This document shows positions 8,393-16,522 of a stretch of DNA of 64,000 nucleotides, one piece after another. This DNA is from Pseudomonadales bacterium (GTDB lineage: Bacteria; Pseudomonadota; Gammaproteobacteria; Pseudomonadales; UBA5518), in assembly GCA_024234165.1 (NCBI GenBank), contig JACKOP010000001.1, positions 1,240,001 through 1,304,000 on the forward strand. Reading direction: 5' to 3'. Position 1 is the first letter of the stretch. Each line of letters opens with the position of its first letter. Position numbers and translations under genes: made by a program. Under the pieces are notes generated by a model that saw nothing but the letters and a program-made list of their open reading frames with translations, did not search any database and was not told where the DNA came from.

Positions 8393-9502
8393 ATGCAAGC
8401 ACTGGTCATTGGCGGCACCGGCCCAACCGGTCCATTCATCGTCAACGGGCTCCTCGCACGCGGCTGGCGGGTCGAGATCCTGCATACCGGCCGCCACGAG
8501 GTGGACGAGATCCCTCCCGAGGTAGGCCACATCCATGTGAGCCCTCACGACCCTGCCGCATTGAGTGCGGCGATCGGTGATCGACGCTGGGACCTGTGCA
8601 TCGCAACCTATGGCCGCCTGCGTGCGATCGCCGAGATCTTTGCGGGACGTGTCGGGCGTTTCATCTCGGTCGGCGGCGGACCCGCCTATCTGGGCTACAT
8701 GAATCCTTTCCTGCACAGCCCGGAGGGGTTGCCCGCGCCGCTGCGCGAAGACGCTGCGCTGGTCAGCGAGCCGGCCCAGGACGAGAAAGGCTGGCGCATC
8801 GTGCGTACCGAGGAAGCGGTGTTCCGCCACCATCCCGACGCCACGCACTTCCGCTACCCCTACGTGTACGGACCGTACCAGGGGGCGCCACGCGAATGGA
8901 TCGTGGTTCGCCGGGTGCTGGAACGGCGGCGACATATCATCCTGCCCGACGGCGGACTGAGCCTGGACGCCTACGGATACGCGGAGAACATGGCGCATGC
9001 CCTGCTGCTGGCGGTCGACCAGCCCGGGAATGCCTGCGGCGAGATATTCAATGCGGCCGACACGCATGCGCTGAGCCTGCGCGAAGTCGTCTTCCACGTG
9101 GCGCGCGCGCTGGACTGGGAATTCGAGATCATCGACCTGCCGGCACAGTTGGCCCTACCGGCGCGCCCGCTGATGGCACGGCCCACCACCACGCACCGCC
9201 TCTATGACCTCACGAAGCTGCGCACACGGCTCGGCTACGACGATGTGGTGGCTCCCGCCGAAGCGGTGGCGCGCACAGCGCGCTGGCTGGCCGTCAATCC
9301 ACCGCCTGCAGTCAACGGCATCTCGATCGAAGCGGTGCTGCAGGATCCCTTCGACTACGCGGCCGAAGACCGGTTGATCGAGCGCTGGCAACAAGCGCTC
9401 GCAACGCTCGCGATGCCGACGTGGGACACGCCACCCGGTTACGGCATGGCCTACAGCGGCCCCGGAGGGCGGGCACGCAGTCAGGCGACCTTCGAGGAGT
9501 GA
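8393..9502 (+). CDS. NAD-dependent epimerase/dehydratase-like protein (extended SDR)
   Basis: A 369-residue Rossmann-fold protein starting MQALVIGGTGPTGPFIVNGLL, the glycine-rich NAD(P) loop of atypical or extended short-chain dehydrogenases. FRYPYVYGPYQGAPREW contains a Y-V-Y-G-P-Y stretch like that of sugar epimerases, but a classical YxxxK catalytic pair is not evident. The C-terminal half (AAEDRLIERWQQALA) is unlike sugar epimerases. It starts 15 bp after ddh with GAGG 8 bases before ATG, so it belongs to the same transcription unit. The substrate is unknown. Its downstream neighbour is the convergent nsrR-like gene, with the two stops adjoining. Confidence 0.75.
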   Translation: MQALVIGGTGPTGPFIVNGLLARGWRVEILHTGRHEVDEIPPEVGHIHVSPHDPAALSAAIGDRRWDLCIATYGRLRAIAEIFAGRVGRFISVGGGPAYLGYMNPFLHSPEGLPAPLREDAALVSEPAQDEKGWRIVRTEEAVFRHHPDATHFRYPYVYGPYQGAPREWIVVRRVLERRRHIILPDGGLSLDAYGYAENMAHALLLAVDQPGNACGEIFNAADTHALSLREVVFHVARALDWEFEIIDLPAQLALPARPLMARPTTTHRLYDLTKLRTRLGYDDVVAPAEAVARTARWLAVNPPPAVNGISIEAVLQDPFDYAAEDRLIERWQQALATLAMPTWDTPPGYGMAYSGPGGRARSQATFEE

Positions 9503-9907
9503 TCACGAAGCGTGTGCACAATCGGCAACCGTGCTGCGGTCGAGGTCGGCCAGGAACGCTTCCTGCGCTGACGCCAGCCGTGACCTGAGCCGACAGCTCG
9601 GCGTCAGCGGGCAGTTGCCGCCGTCGGCACGAAAGCATTCCGCAAGCGCGTAGCGCTGCTCGAGGAAACGCACCACTTCACCCAGCCTGATGTCCTGCGC
9701 CGGCCGGGCCAGACGGATGCCACCACCAGCCCCGCGCTGGGTGGTGACGAAGCCTCCGCGGGCGAGATCCTGTACCACCTTGGTGAGGTGGTTGTACGGA
9801 ATCTGTGCCTCCTCGGCGATACGCAGCGTGGTGAGCAGTTCCCCGGAACTGCCTGCCAGCCGCATCAGAACCTGTAATCCGTAGTCGGTAAAAGCTGCGA
9901 GGCGCAT
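9503..9907 (-). CDS. nsrR: Rrf2-family regulator, NsrR-like nitric-oxide sensor
   Basis: A 134-residue winged-helix regulator. MRLAAFTDYGLQVLMRLA is the conserved Rrf2 start, TTLRIAEEAQIPYNHLTKVV the recognition region and RGAGGGIRLA the wing. Three cysteines in CFRADGGNCPLTPSC (C91, C99, C105) would bind an Fe-S cluster that reacts with NO; the first spacing (x7) is longer than the x4 of E. coli NsrR. It is divergent from the NO reductase operon across a 119-bp region, the arrangement expected for a repressor of norCB. The frame extends upstream to 10009, but the family N-terminus starts at ATG 9907. Confidence 0.87.
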   Translation of the reverse strand: MRLAAFTDYGLQVLMRLAGSSGELLTTLRIAEEAQIPYNHLTKVVQDLARGGFVTTQRGAGGGIRLARPAQDIRLGEVVRFLEQRYALAECFRADGGNCPLTPSCRLRSRLASAQEAFLADLDRSTVADCAHAS

Positions 9908-9922
9908 GACATCGACCCAATT

Positions 9923-9970
9923 GGTATTTACAACGCAAATTAATCGGTCTAAATTGGCCTCATAAATACC
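9923..9970. promoter_or_regulatory. Inverted repeat in the nsrR-norC divergent promoter region
   Basis: Perfect 8-base arms GGTATTTA (9923-9930) and TAAATACC (9963-9970) flank an AT-rich 32-bp spacer. The left arm is 15 bases upstream of the nsrR-like ATG. It is a candidate NsrR (or other NO/anaerobic regulator) operator or pair of half-sites. No FNR/DNR-type TTGAT-N4-ATCAA was seen. Confidence 0.4.
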
Positions 9971-10026
9971 TGTTTCCAGTCCGCCCGTCCAGCCGGGTCG
10001 GCAAGCCACGCGAAGCGGAGGGCAAG

Positions 10027-10302
10027 ATGGCGGCGCAACACATCATCCGGATCGGCCTCGCGGTCCTCGGCAGCGGCGCGAGCCTGGCGCTGTCCTGGCC
10101 CTACTGGCGCAATTTCGAGTACTGGGCCGAGTCACACACGGCGTGGCAGGTGTATTTCGTGCTGGGCTTCGTGCTCGCCGTCTACGTCTTCTACGCGTTT
10201 CTCGGCCGGCTCACGACGCTGTTCGAGCACGATGCGCTCGAGCAGGCACGGCGCGCGCAGTCAGCCGAATCGTCGCATGCCGGCGGGGAGGACACACCAT
10301 GA
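10027..10302 (+). CDS. Small two-helix membrane protein of the nor operon
   Basis: A 91-residue protein with two hydrophobic segments (about residues 7-25 and 42-63) and a charged C-terminal tail (LFEHDALEQARRAQSAE). A GGAGGG site 6 bases before ATG gives a strong start. Its stop overlaps the norC start (ATGA, 10299-10302), so it is the first gene of a three-gene coupled operon with norC and norB. I do not recognise a named family. The position suggests an assembly or accessory factor of NO reductase, but this is inferred from context only. Confidence 0.75.
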   Translation: MAAQHIIRIGLAVLGSGASLALSWPYWRNFEYWAESHTAWQVYFVLGFVLAVYVFYAFLGRLTTLFEHDALEQARRAQSAESSHAGGEDTP

Positions 10303-11285
10303 GTTGCGCACCGGGCAAACCCTGCGAGGAAAGGCAGAACCGGCGCCGCGCACTGTTCGTGCTCGGCCTGATGGGGCTCATCTTCCTCGCGCTGTCGGCA
10401 GCCTCGTTCGTCGACACGCGCGGGCAGACGCTGCCGTCCGCAATCAGCTACTCCGGTCACGCGGCGGTCGACGGCAAGCGGGTATTCCAGGCGTACAACT
10501 GCATGGGATGTCATACCATCGTCGGCAACGGCGCGTATTTCGGCCCGGACCTCACCCAACTCTACGGCAAGGTCGGCCCTGCCTGGCTGGAAGCGTTCCT
10601 GCCTTCGGCCGGAGCGTGGCCGACCAGCGGCGCCGTCGCCATGCAACTGCGCAACGAAGCGATCGCCACCGAAGCCGGCGTCGACTCGATCGACGCCTAC
10701 CTGCAGAAGTATCCGGCCGCCGCCGAGCGCATCGCGCGTCGCAGCGCGCACGCATCGTTGATGCCGAACCTGCCGCTGTCGCACGACGAAATCGGCAAGC
10801 TGATCGCCTTCCTCAAGTACACCTCGGCGATCAATACCGAAGGCTGGCCACCGAAACCGCGCGTCGACGGCCTGGATTTCCCGTACGCGAAACCGATGCC
10901 CGCCAGCCTGCAGACCGCAAGCACTGCGACCCAGCCGGCAAGCGCTGCACACGGCCAGGGCACGGCCGGCGCGACAGTATCCGAGGCCGCGCACGGCGAG
11001 CAGGTAGCACGTGATACCGGCTGTCTTGCCTGCCACTCGAGCGGCAGCCAGCGGCTCGTCGGCCCCGGCTGGGCCGATCTCTACGGCTCCGGGGTTGCGC
11101 TCGCCGACGGCAGCACGGTGCGCGCGGACGAGGCCTACCTGAAGGAGTCGATCGTCGATCCGGACGCCCGGGTGGTGGCCGGCTTTGCACCGCACCTGAT
11201 GCCTTCGTACGCCGGGATGCTCGATGAAGCCCAGATCGCCGCCGTCGTCGCGTATATCCGCAGCCTTGCAGGGGAACAGCCATGA
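10299..11285 (+). CDS. norC: Nitric oxide reductase subunit C with an extra oxidase-type cytochrome c domain
   Basis: A 328-residue membrane-anchored diheme cytochrome. One N-terminal helix (about 17-38) is followed by the standard NorC domain: CMGCH (C68-H72), GNGAYFGPDLT, and SLMPNLPLS supplying the methionine ligand. After an Ala/Thr/Gln-rich linker (about 203-230) comes a second domain with CLACH (C242-H246), VGPGWADLYG, DGSTVRADEAYLKESIVDP and APHLMPSY. This closely resembles the C-terminal cytochrome c of caa3-oxidase subunit II. Normal NorC is about 150 residues and has one heme. The added domain may be an electron entry module. Both ends overlap neighbours by ATGA. Confidence 0.92.
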   Translation: MSCAPGKPCEERQNRRRALFVLGLMGLIFLALSAASFVDTRGQTLPSAISYSGHAAVDGKRVFQAYNCMGCHTIVGNGAYFGPDLTQLYGKVGPAWLEAFLPSAGAWPTSGAVAMQLRNEAIATEAGVDSIDAYLQKYPAAAERIARRSAHASLMPNLPLSHDEIGKLIAFLKYTSAINTEGWPPKPRVDGLDFPYAKPMPASLQTASTATQPASAAHGQGTAGATVSEAAHGEQVARDTGCLACHSSGSQRLVGPGWADLYGSGVALADGSTVRADEAYLKESIVDPDARVVAGFAPHLMPSYAGMLDEAQIAAVVAYIRSLAGEQP

Positions 11286-12964
11286 TCCGCATCGAATACC
11301 AGACCCAGCGCCTCAGCCTGCGCTTCTTCATGCTGATGGCGGTGCTGTTCTTCTTCCAGGTCGGCTTCGGCCTGCTGCTCGCCGCCCAGCACATCGACCC
11401 CACGCTGCTCGCGGGCACGCTGAACTTCAACGTGACACGGGCCGAGCACCTCAACCTCGGCATCCTGTGGATACTGTCGGGCTTCATCGGCACGATCCTG
11501 TTCGTCGGGCCGCTGCTGTCCGGGCGCGAACTGGCCGCCCCCGGGCTGATCAAGCTCCTGTTCTACGTGCTGATCGCGCTCGTCGTCTGGAACGTCGTGA
11601 CGCAGGCACTCGCGCAGCAGGGCATCGCAGGCTGGTGGGCGGGACAGCCCTGGCTGCAGGAGGGGCTGGAATACCTCGAAGGCGGTCGCATCGTCGACGT
11701 CGTGATCCTGATCGGCTTCGCGATCGTGTGCTACGTCGTGCTGCGCACATTCCCGGCCGTGAAGGACTGGAACGAGATCCACTGGGGACTCGGCATCGGC
11801 GTGGTGGCGCTGACGCTGGTGTGGATCTTCGGCATGTTCTTCGTCGAACGCATCGACCTGCAGGAATACTTCCGCTGGTACGTGGTGCACTATTGGGTCG
11901 AGGGGGTGTGGGAAGTCATCCATATCTCGCTGATCGGCTTCCTGCTCGTGCTGATGTTCGGCGCGGATCTGAAATCCGTGGGCTATGCGGTGTTCTGGGG
12001 CATTTCACTGGTGTGGCTGTCGGGGCTGATCGGCAACGCCCACCATTATTTCTGGATCGGCACGCCCGAGTTCTGGCAGTTCTGGGGCTCGCTGTTCAGC
12101 GCGCTCGAACCGCTGCCGCTGATCTTCTGCTTCTGGCACGTCTATCTCGACGCCCACCAGGACAACAAGCCGGTCACGAACATGCCGGCGTTTGCGTTCC
12201 TGCTCGGCTCGGTGGTCCTCGAGCAGGTCGGTGCCGGCATCCTCGGCTTCACGATGACGTTCGCGCTCACGAACGCGTGGTCGCACGGGACCTGGGTAAC
12301 GCTCAGCCATGCTCACCTCGCGCTGTTCGGCACCTTCGGCATGCTCGGTCTTGCCGCAGCGTATTACGCCGTGCCGCTGATGCGCGGGATCGACGCCTTC
12401 GACCAGCGCCTCGGCAAGCTCGGCTTCTGGCTGGTGTTCACCGGCATACTGGGACTCGGTTTCGTCTTCGCGATCGGCGGCACGGTACAGGTGTTCGTCT
12501 ACCGCACGCTCGGCCTCGACTGGTTCGGTGGCGACGTCGGACCCGCGATGCTGACCATGAAGCTGCTGGTACCGCTGTTCGGCCTGGTATTCGCGGTCGG
12601 CGTCTGCGCGGTCGTGTTCGATCTGCTGACGATGGGAATACGCACGCAGCACGCAATCGATACACCTGACCGTGCGCTCGCACCGCTCGGCTGGGCCCGC
12701 CGTCTGCAGGGCTGGGAAGCCGGCGTGTGGCTGCTTTTCATGTGGATCTTCGGTGCGATCATCACGCTCGGCCTGCTCAGCTTCAACCTGCGCACCGTGC
12801 AGGAAGGCAACGCCATGCTGCCGTACATCATGGGAGGAGTCGGCTATTCAGGACTGCTGCTCACGACGCTGTTCTTCGTTGCACGCTTCCTGCGTTCGCT
12901 CGATGCGCGCACGCACGAGAGCACCGGACCGTCATCCGTGCTCACGCCAGCGCTGCAGTCGTAG
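11282..12964 (+). CDS. norB: Nitric oxide reductase subunit B (cNOR catalytic subunit)
   Basis: A 560-residue heme-copper-superfamily membrane protein that reduces 2 NO to N2O. All key residues appear at a constant offset of four from Pseudomonas aeruginosa NorB: heme b ligands H56 and H345, heme b3 ligand H343 (SHAHLALFG), FeB ligands H203 (VVHYWVEGVWE), H254 and H255 (GNAHHYFWIG), and glutamates E207, E211 and E276 (SALEPLPL). This identifies a cytochrome-c-dependent NOR rather than a quinol type; the fused quinol-type N-terminal extension is absent. Its ATG overlaps the norC stop. norD, norQ and norE are not adjacent, so activation factors must be elsewhere or replaced. Confidence 0.95.
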   Translation: MIRIEYQTQRLSLRFFMLMAVLFFFQVGFGLLLAAQHIDPTLLAGTLNFNVTRAEHLNLGILWILSGFIGTILFVGPLLSGRELAAPGLIKLLFYVLIALVVWNVVTQALAQQGIAGWWAGQPWLQEGLEYLEGGRIVDVVILIGFAIVCYVVLRTFPAVKDWNEIHWGLGIGVVALTLVWIFGMFFVERIDLQEYFRWYVVHYWVEGVWEVIHISLIGFLLVLMFGADLKSVGYAVFWGISLVWLSGLIGNAHHYFWIGTPEFWQFWGSLFSALEPLPLIFCFWHVYLDAHQDNKPVTNMPAFAFLLGSVVLEQVGAGILGFTMTFALTNAWSHGTWVTLSHAHLALFGTFGMLGLAAAYYAVPLMRGIDAFDQRLGKLGFWLVFTGILGLGFVFAIGGTVQVFVYRTLGLDWFGGDVGPAMLTMKLLVPLFGLVFAVGVCAVVFDLLTMGIRTQHAIDTPDRALAPLGWARRLQGWEAGVWLLFMWIFGAIITLGLLSFNLRTVQEGNAMLPYIMGGVGYSGLLLTTLFFVARFLRSLDARTHESTGPSSVLTPALQS

Positions 12965-13184
12965 AGCGTGGTCCGTCAGCGCAGCTCGGCGTCGGGTCAG
13001 CCAGATGCCGGGCAGCAGCGCCTGGCCGACGTGAAGGCCCCTCGCATCGAGCAATACGCATCTGCCGGGATCGGACTGCTGTCCAGCCCCTCGGGACTGC
13101 TGTCCAATGCAGCACACAGCCCGGCGACCGGCCGGTTCCAGCAAGCCTCGGTTGCCGGGGTCCGCTCCGCGCCGCGGCGGTTGC
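12965..13184. other. Convergent intergenic region with a duplicated hairpin
   Basis: No gene is supported here. The element GGACTGCTGTCCA, itself palindromic (GGAC/GTCC arms), occurs twice at 13073-13085 and 13094-13106 with a 21-bp period. It may help terminate norB transcription, but there is no T-tract. Confidence 0.4.
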
Positions 13185-14585
13185 TCATACCGCAGATCGG
13201 GCTGCTGCCAGAGCCTCCAGCTCCTCGAGTGCCAGTGGAATGCGATCAGCGAGCGCCCAGATGTCGGGAACGCGATCCCTTGAAACCTGCATCGCGATGA
13301 CCATCGAATCCATGTGGCTCCAGCCCGTCAGATTCAGGCCGTACGGGTAGATGATTGGCCCTACCGATATGAACTGCTCGATCGGAGCACCTGCCAGGTA
13401 CAGCCGGTTCTTCGGACCCGGGACGTTCGACACCGTCATGCTGTAGGTTGGCCTGCGCTTCAGCACGGCGCCCAGCAGCGGCAAGCCGCGCCCCCAGAAC
13501 CAGAACAGCGGCCAGTAGTCCATCCAGTCGCCGAACAGCCACAGATCACGCTCGGCGTGGATGGCCCGCGCCACACTGGTGTTGGCCGCCAGGCATTTGA
13601 TGCGCTCGACCGGGTCCGCCACATCGGTGGCGATGGAAACGAACCACGTGCTCACCTGGTTTCCCCAGTCCACATCGACCCCGGGCGGGCGGATCGCCAC
13701 CGGAACGACGGCGGTAAGCGACTCGGCAGGCAATTCGCCGTGCAGTTCCAGATACGAGCGGATGGCGCCACTGCATATCGCAAGGAACACGTCGTTGATG
13801 CTGACGCCGAACGCACTCCTGATCCGTCTGATCGCACCCATGTCGCAAGTAACGTACGCGAACCGGCGCTCGGTACGGATCCGCTCGTTGAATCGCGTGG
13901 CCGGCGCAGCAAACGCTTCCGCGAAGCCGGGCCTGCCTTCCCGGTTGCGCCGGCGGATCATGCCGATCGTACGCAGCGAGCGCAGCAGCACGTTCGGAAA
14001 GCGCATGATCGTCGCCGCATTGTGCGCGGCGAGCATGCCGAGCCACTTCAACGTTCCCGGCCTTTGCTCGTCGACCAGGGTGCCGCGGGCCGCAGGCAAC
14101 GGTTCGCTCGGATCGGAGCTGAAGATGGCTTCCATCAGCCGTACCGATGCCAGTCCGTCGGCGACGGCGTGATGGATCTTCAGTACCAGCGCAATCCGGC
14201 CCCCCGCGAGGCCATCGACGTACCACAACTGCCACGCGGGACGCGCGCGATCGAGACCGACCGAAACGATGTCGTCGATCACCGCGCACAGCTCGTGATC
14301 ACCGCCGGGTGGCGCCACGGTCGCGCGTCGCAGGTGATAGTCGAGATCGATCCCGGAGCGTTCGATCCACCAGGGCCGCCCCATGCCCAACGGCGGGAAC
14401 AACAGTTGCCAGCGCAGCGGCTCGACCCGCTCCAGCAGCGCCGGAATGGCCGCACGTATCGCGTCGAAGCCCAGCGGCTGCTGCGCGGCAGCCGGGTCGA
14501 GCACGACCGCCTTGATCGTGTGCTGCGGCTGGTCGGGGTTCTCCTGCTTGAGGAACATGTTGTCCACGCTGTTGAGACGTCGCAT
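13185..14585 (-). CDS. Wax ester synthase / diacylglycerol acyltransferase (WS/DGAT)
   Basis: A 466-residue O-acyltransferase making wax esters or triacylglycerol from acyl-CoA. The catalytic motif HHAVADG (H138-G144) sits in KIHHAVADGLASVRLM. SINDVFLAICSGAIRSYL, LTAVVPVAIRPPG and GNQVSTWFVSIATD are the conserved C-terminal blocks (TIGR02946-type). The N-terminus MRRLNSVDNMFLKQEN is the usual family start. The neighbouring esterases and the acyl-CoA synthetase at 5.8 kb suggest a lipid storage or turnover role. It reads toward norB. It is full length for the family. Confidence 0.92.
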   Translation of the reverse strand: MRRLNSVDNMFLKQENPDQPQHTIKAVVLDPAAAQQPLGFDAIRAAIPALLERVEPLRWQLLFPPLGMGRPWWIERSGIDLDYHLRRATVAPPGGDHELCAVIDDIVSVGLDRARPAWQLWYVDGLAGGRIALVLKIHHAVADGLASVRLMEAIFSSDPSEPLPAARGTLVDEQRPGTLKWLGMLAAHNAATIMRFPNVLLRSLRTIGMIRRRNREGRPGFAEAFAAPATRFNERIRTERRFAYVTCDMGAIRRIRSAFGVSINDVFLAICSGAIRSYLELHGELPAESLTAVVPVAIRPPGVDVDWGNQVSTWFVSIATDVADPVERIKCLAANTSVARAIHAERDLWLFGDWMDYWPLFWFWGRGLPLLGAVLKRRPTYSMTVSNVPGPKNRLYLAGAPIEQFISVGPIIYPYGLNLTGWSHMDSMVIAMQVSRDRVPDIWALADRIPLALEELEALAAARSAV

Positions 14586-14715
14586 CCGCTGACCCCGTCC
14601 GCAGTCGATTATTGTGTTCGCCTACATTCGTTCCGTTTGCAACAGCATGCAAGAAAAAGATGCACCGCAACGTCCCCGGTGCCGGATGCGGCACGTGGTG
14701 CCATCGCAGCGCGAA

Positions 14716-16239
14716 TCACTGCACCCCGTCCCAGAACCGCTGCACCGCCTCGAGCGGCGCCGACTGCAGTTCGCAGTGCGGCGCCAGCCGCATCGTCTCG
14801 CGACGCGACAGCTCATAAGGCCTCCACTCGGGCAAACCGTCATGATTCGGGTCACCGGTGCGCGCAAAGGCGGCCCACGCAGCAAGCATGCGACGCGACA
14901 GGTCCACGGCCTGCGCCCCACCACCCGAAAACGCACGGCCGAACTCGCCATCGACGGTGCCGAACACGAACGGCGTCTCGAGCCCGTGGCACGCGCCCAT
15001 TTCGCCACCGAACATCGGCGAGTGAAAGCCGAAACGGTACATGAACGTCGTACCCTGATGCCCCAACTGCGCCTCGGCCAGGCGCAGCACCGGAATCCGG
15101 AACGTGCGGTCCGACTCGATGGCCGCGTAGATCCTCGCCGGCGACAGTCCGGCACCCAGCACTGCCCGGTACAGTGCAACCGCTTCGCTGCCACGCCCGG
15201 GCAGACGCTGCTCGCAGACCTTGGCCAGCGTGGCCTCGTCGATCTCCTGCTTGTCGGCTTCAACGAGAAACAGGAAGTAGTTCCACTCGTCTTCGTTCGT
15301 TCCGATCAGAAGCTCGACGCCGCGCGCCGCTCCTGCCGCGATCGCATCGAAGGGGGCGTCGGGCAGCAGTTCCTCGTCGCCGACCGGAATCAGCGTCATC
15401 GCTCCTTGCGGCAGCCGCCGCCTGCGCGGGCCACGCAGGATCGTCTCGCGCAGGCAGGCACGCTGTGCCTTCACGATCGCTGCGGCAGGCACGCTCCAGA
15501 GCTTGTCTGGCCGGTTCGGGTCGACGCCGAGCCGATGCAGCAGGACCTCTGCGATGCGCGACCCTTCGTCGCAGCTGGTCGCATGGTGCGCCGCACCGCT
15601 TTGCAGGATCGCGCGGCGAAACAGCCCTCGTGCCTGCGGCACTGCCAGCAGGCTGCCGATGCACATGGCGCCGGCAGATCCGCCAAACACGGTGACATTG
15701 TCCGGGTCACCGCCGAAGGCATCGATGTTGCGCTGTACCCAGGCAAGCGCTGCGAGCTGATCCAGCAATCCCGGGTTGGACGCGAGCTCGTGCGCCGGGC
15801 CCAGCAGATCGCGCAGGAACGAGAAGCCGATGGCGCCGAGCCGGTAGTTGAGCGTTACCACGACCACGTCGCCGTGCGCAGCGAGCGTCGCGCCGTCGTA
15901 GACGCCCTGCGCACCGGAGCCGACCGTGAAGCTGCCGCCGTGGATCCACACCATGACCGCACGGCGCCTGCGATCACAGGCCGGCGTCCAGACGTTCAGC
16001 GTGAGGCAATCCTCGTCGGGACTGGAAATGTCCAGCAGCGGCCCATGATCCTGCGGTGCCGGTGCACGGAAGCGTCGGGCATCGCGCGTGCCCGCCCATG
16101 TCCGCATCGGTGCCGGTGCGCGCAAGCGCAGCGCACCGACCGGCGGGGCCGCGTACGGCACACCCCGGAAAACGCTGACGCCGTGCGCGCCGAACTCGCC
16201 TTCGAGGCGCCCTTCGCGTGTGGTAACTACGGGATTCAT
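14716..16239 (-). CDS. Type B carboxylesterase (alpha/beta hydrolase)
   Basis: A 507-residue serine esterase with FRGVPYAAPPVG near the N-terminus, EDCLTLNVWTP, the oxyanion-hole motif WIHGGSFTVGS, and nucleophile elbow FGGSAGA (S188). The acid is probably E318 in GTNEDEW and the base H418 in GACHGLE. The elbow has Gly where most family members have Glu (GESAG). No signal peptide is visible, so it is probably cytoplasmic. It lies 130 bp upstream of the WS/DGAT gene in the same direction. The natural ester substrate is unknown. Confidence 0.88.
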   Translation of the reverse strand: MNPVVTTREGRLEGEFGAHGVSVFRGVPYAAPPVGALRLRAPAPMRTWAGTRDARRFRAPAPQDHGPLLDISSPDEDCLTLNVWTPACDRRRRAVMVWIHGGSFTVGSGAQGVYDGATLAAHGDVVVVTLNYRLGAIGFSFLRDLLGPAHELASNPGLLDQLAALAWVQRNIDAFGGDPDNVTVFGGSAGAMCIGSLLAVPQARGLFRRAILQSGAAHHATSCDEGSRIAEVLLHRLGVDPNRPDKLWSVPAAAIVKAQRACLRETILRGPRRRRLPQGAMTLIPVGDEELLPDAPFDAIAAGAARGVELLIGTNEDEWNYFLFLVEADKQEIDEATLAKVCEQRLPGRGSEAVALYRAVLGAGLSPARIYAAIESDRTFRIPVLRLAEAQLGHQGTTFMYRFGFHSPMFGGEMGACHGLETPFVFGTVDGEFGRAFSGGGAQAVDLSRRMLAAWAAFARTGDPNHDGLPEWRPYELSRRETMRLAPHCELQSAPLEAVQRFWDGVQ

Positions 16240-16349
16240 CGAGTCCTTGTCAGCCCATGCGCCCTGCGTCCCGGAGGCAAGCCGGATTGCCCGGGCCTGC
16301 GGTTGCGTGCAGTCGGCACATTCGTCGCGTTACTTTACCAGAACCTAAA

Positions 16350-16432
16350 GGGGGTATCGCAAAACGCCGCAAACTGCGTGGCGACGCCTTCGCATCGGGG
16401 GGGGCGTGTGCCGCAGGGATACGGCACATCGG
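16350..16432 (-). repeat. Dispersed palindromic repeat, copy D
   Basis: On the plus strand it contains GGTATCGCAAAACG, GCGTGGCGACGCC, CTTCGCATCGGGG and then the hairpin GTGCCG-CAGGGATA-CGGCAC (16407-16426). In reverse it matches copy B along its whole length. It lies between the divergent carboxylesterase and beta-lactamase-like genes. Confidence 0.65.
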
Positions 16433-16522
16433 CTACCATTCGCCATCCGCGCGCCGGGTGGCGACGAGTGCTGCAACCAGCCAGACGTCGAGAGCGCAAG
16501 CACAGCAGAGGAAACGGTGTCG

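Noticed and set aside
13073..13106. Rho-independent terminator after norB
   Set aside because: The two GGACTGCTGTCCA hairpins have only 4-base stems and no T run.
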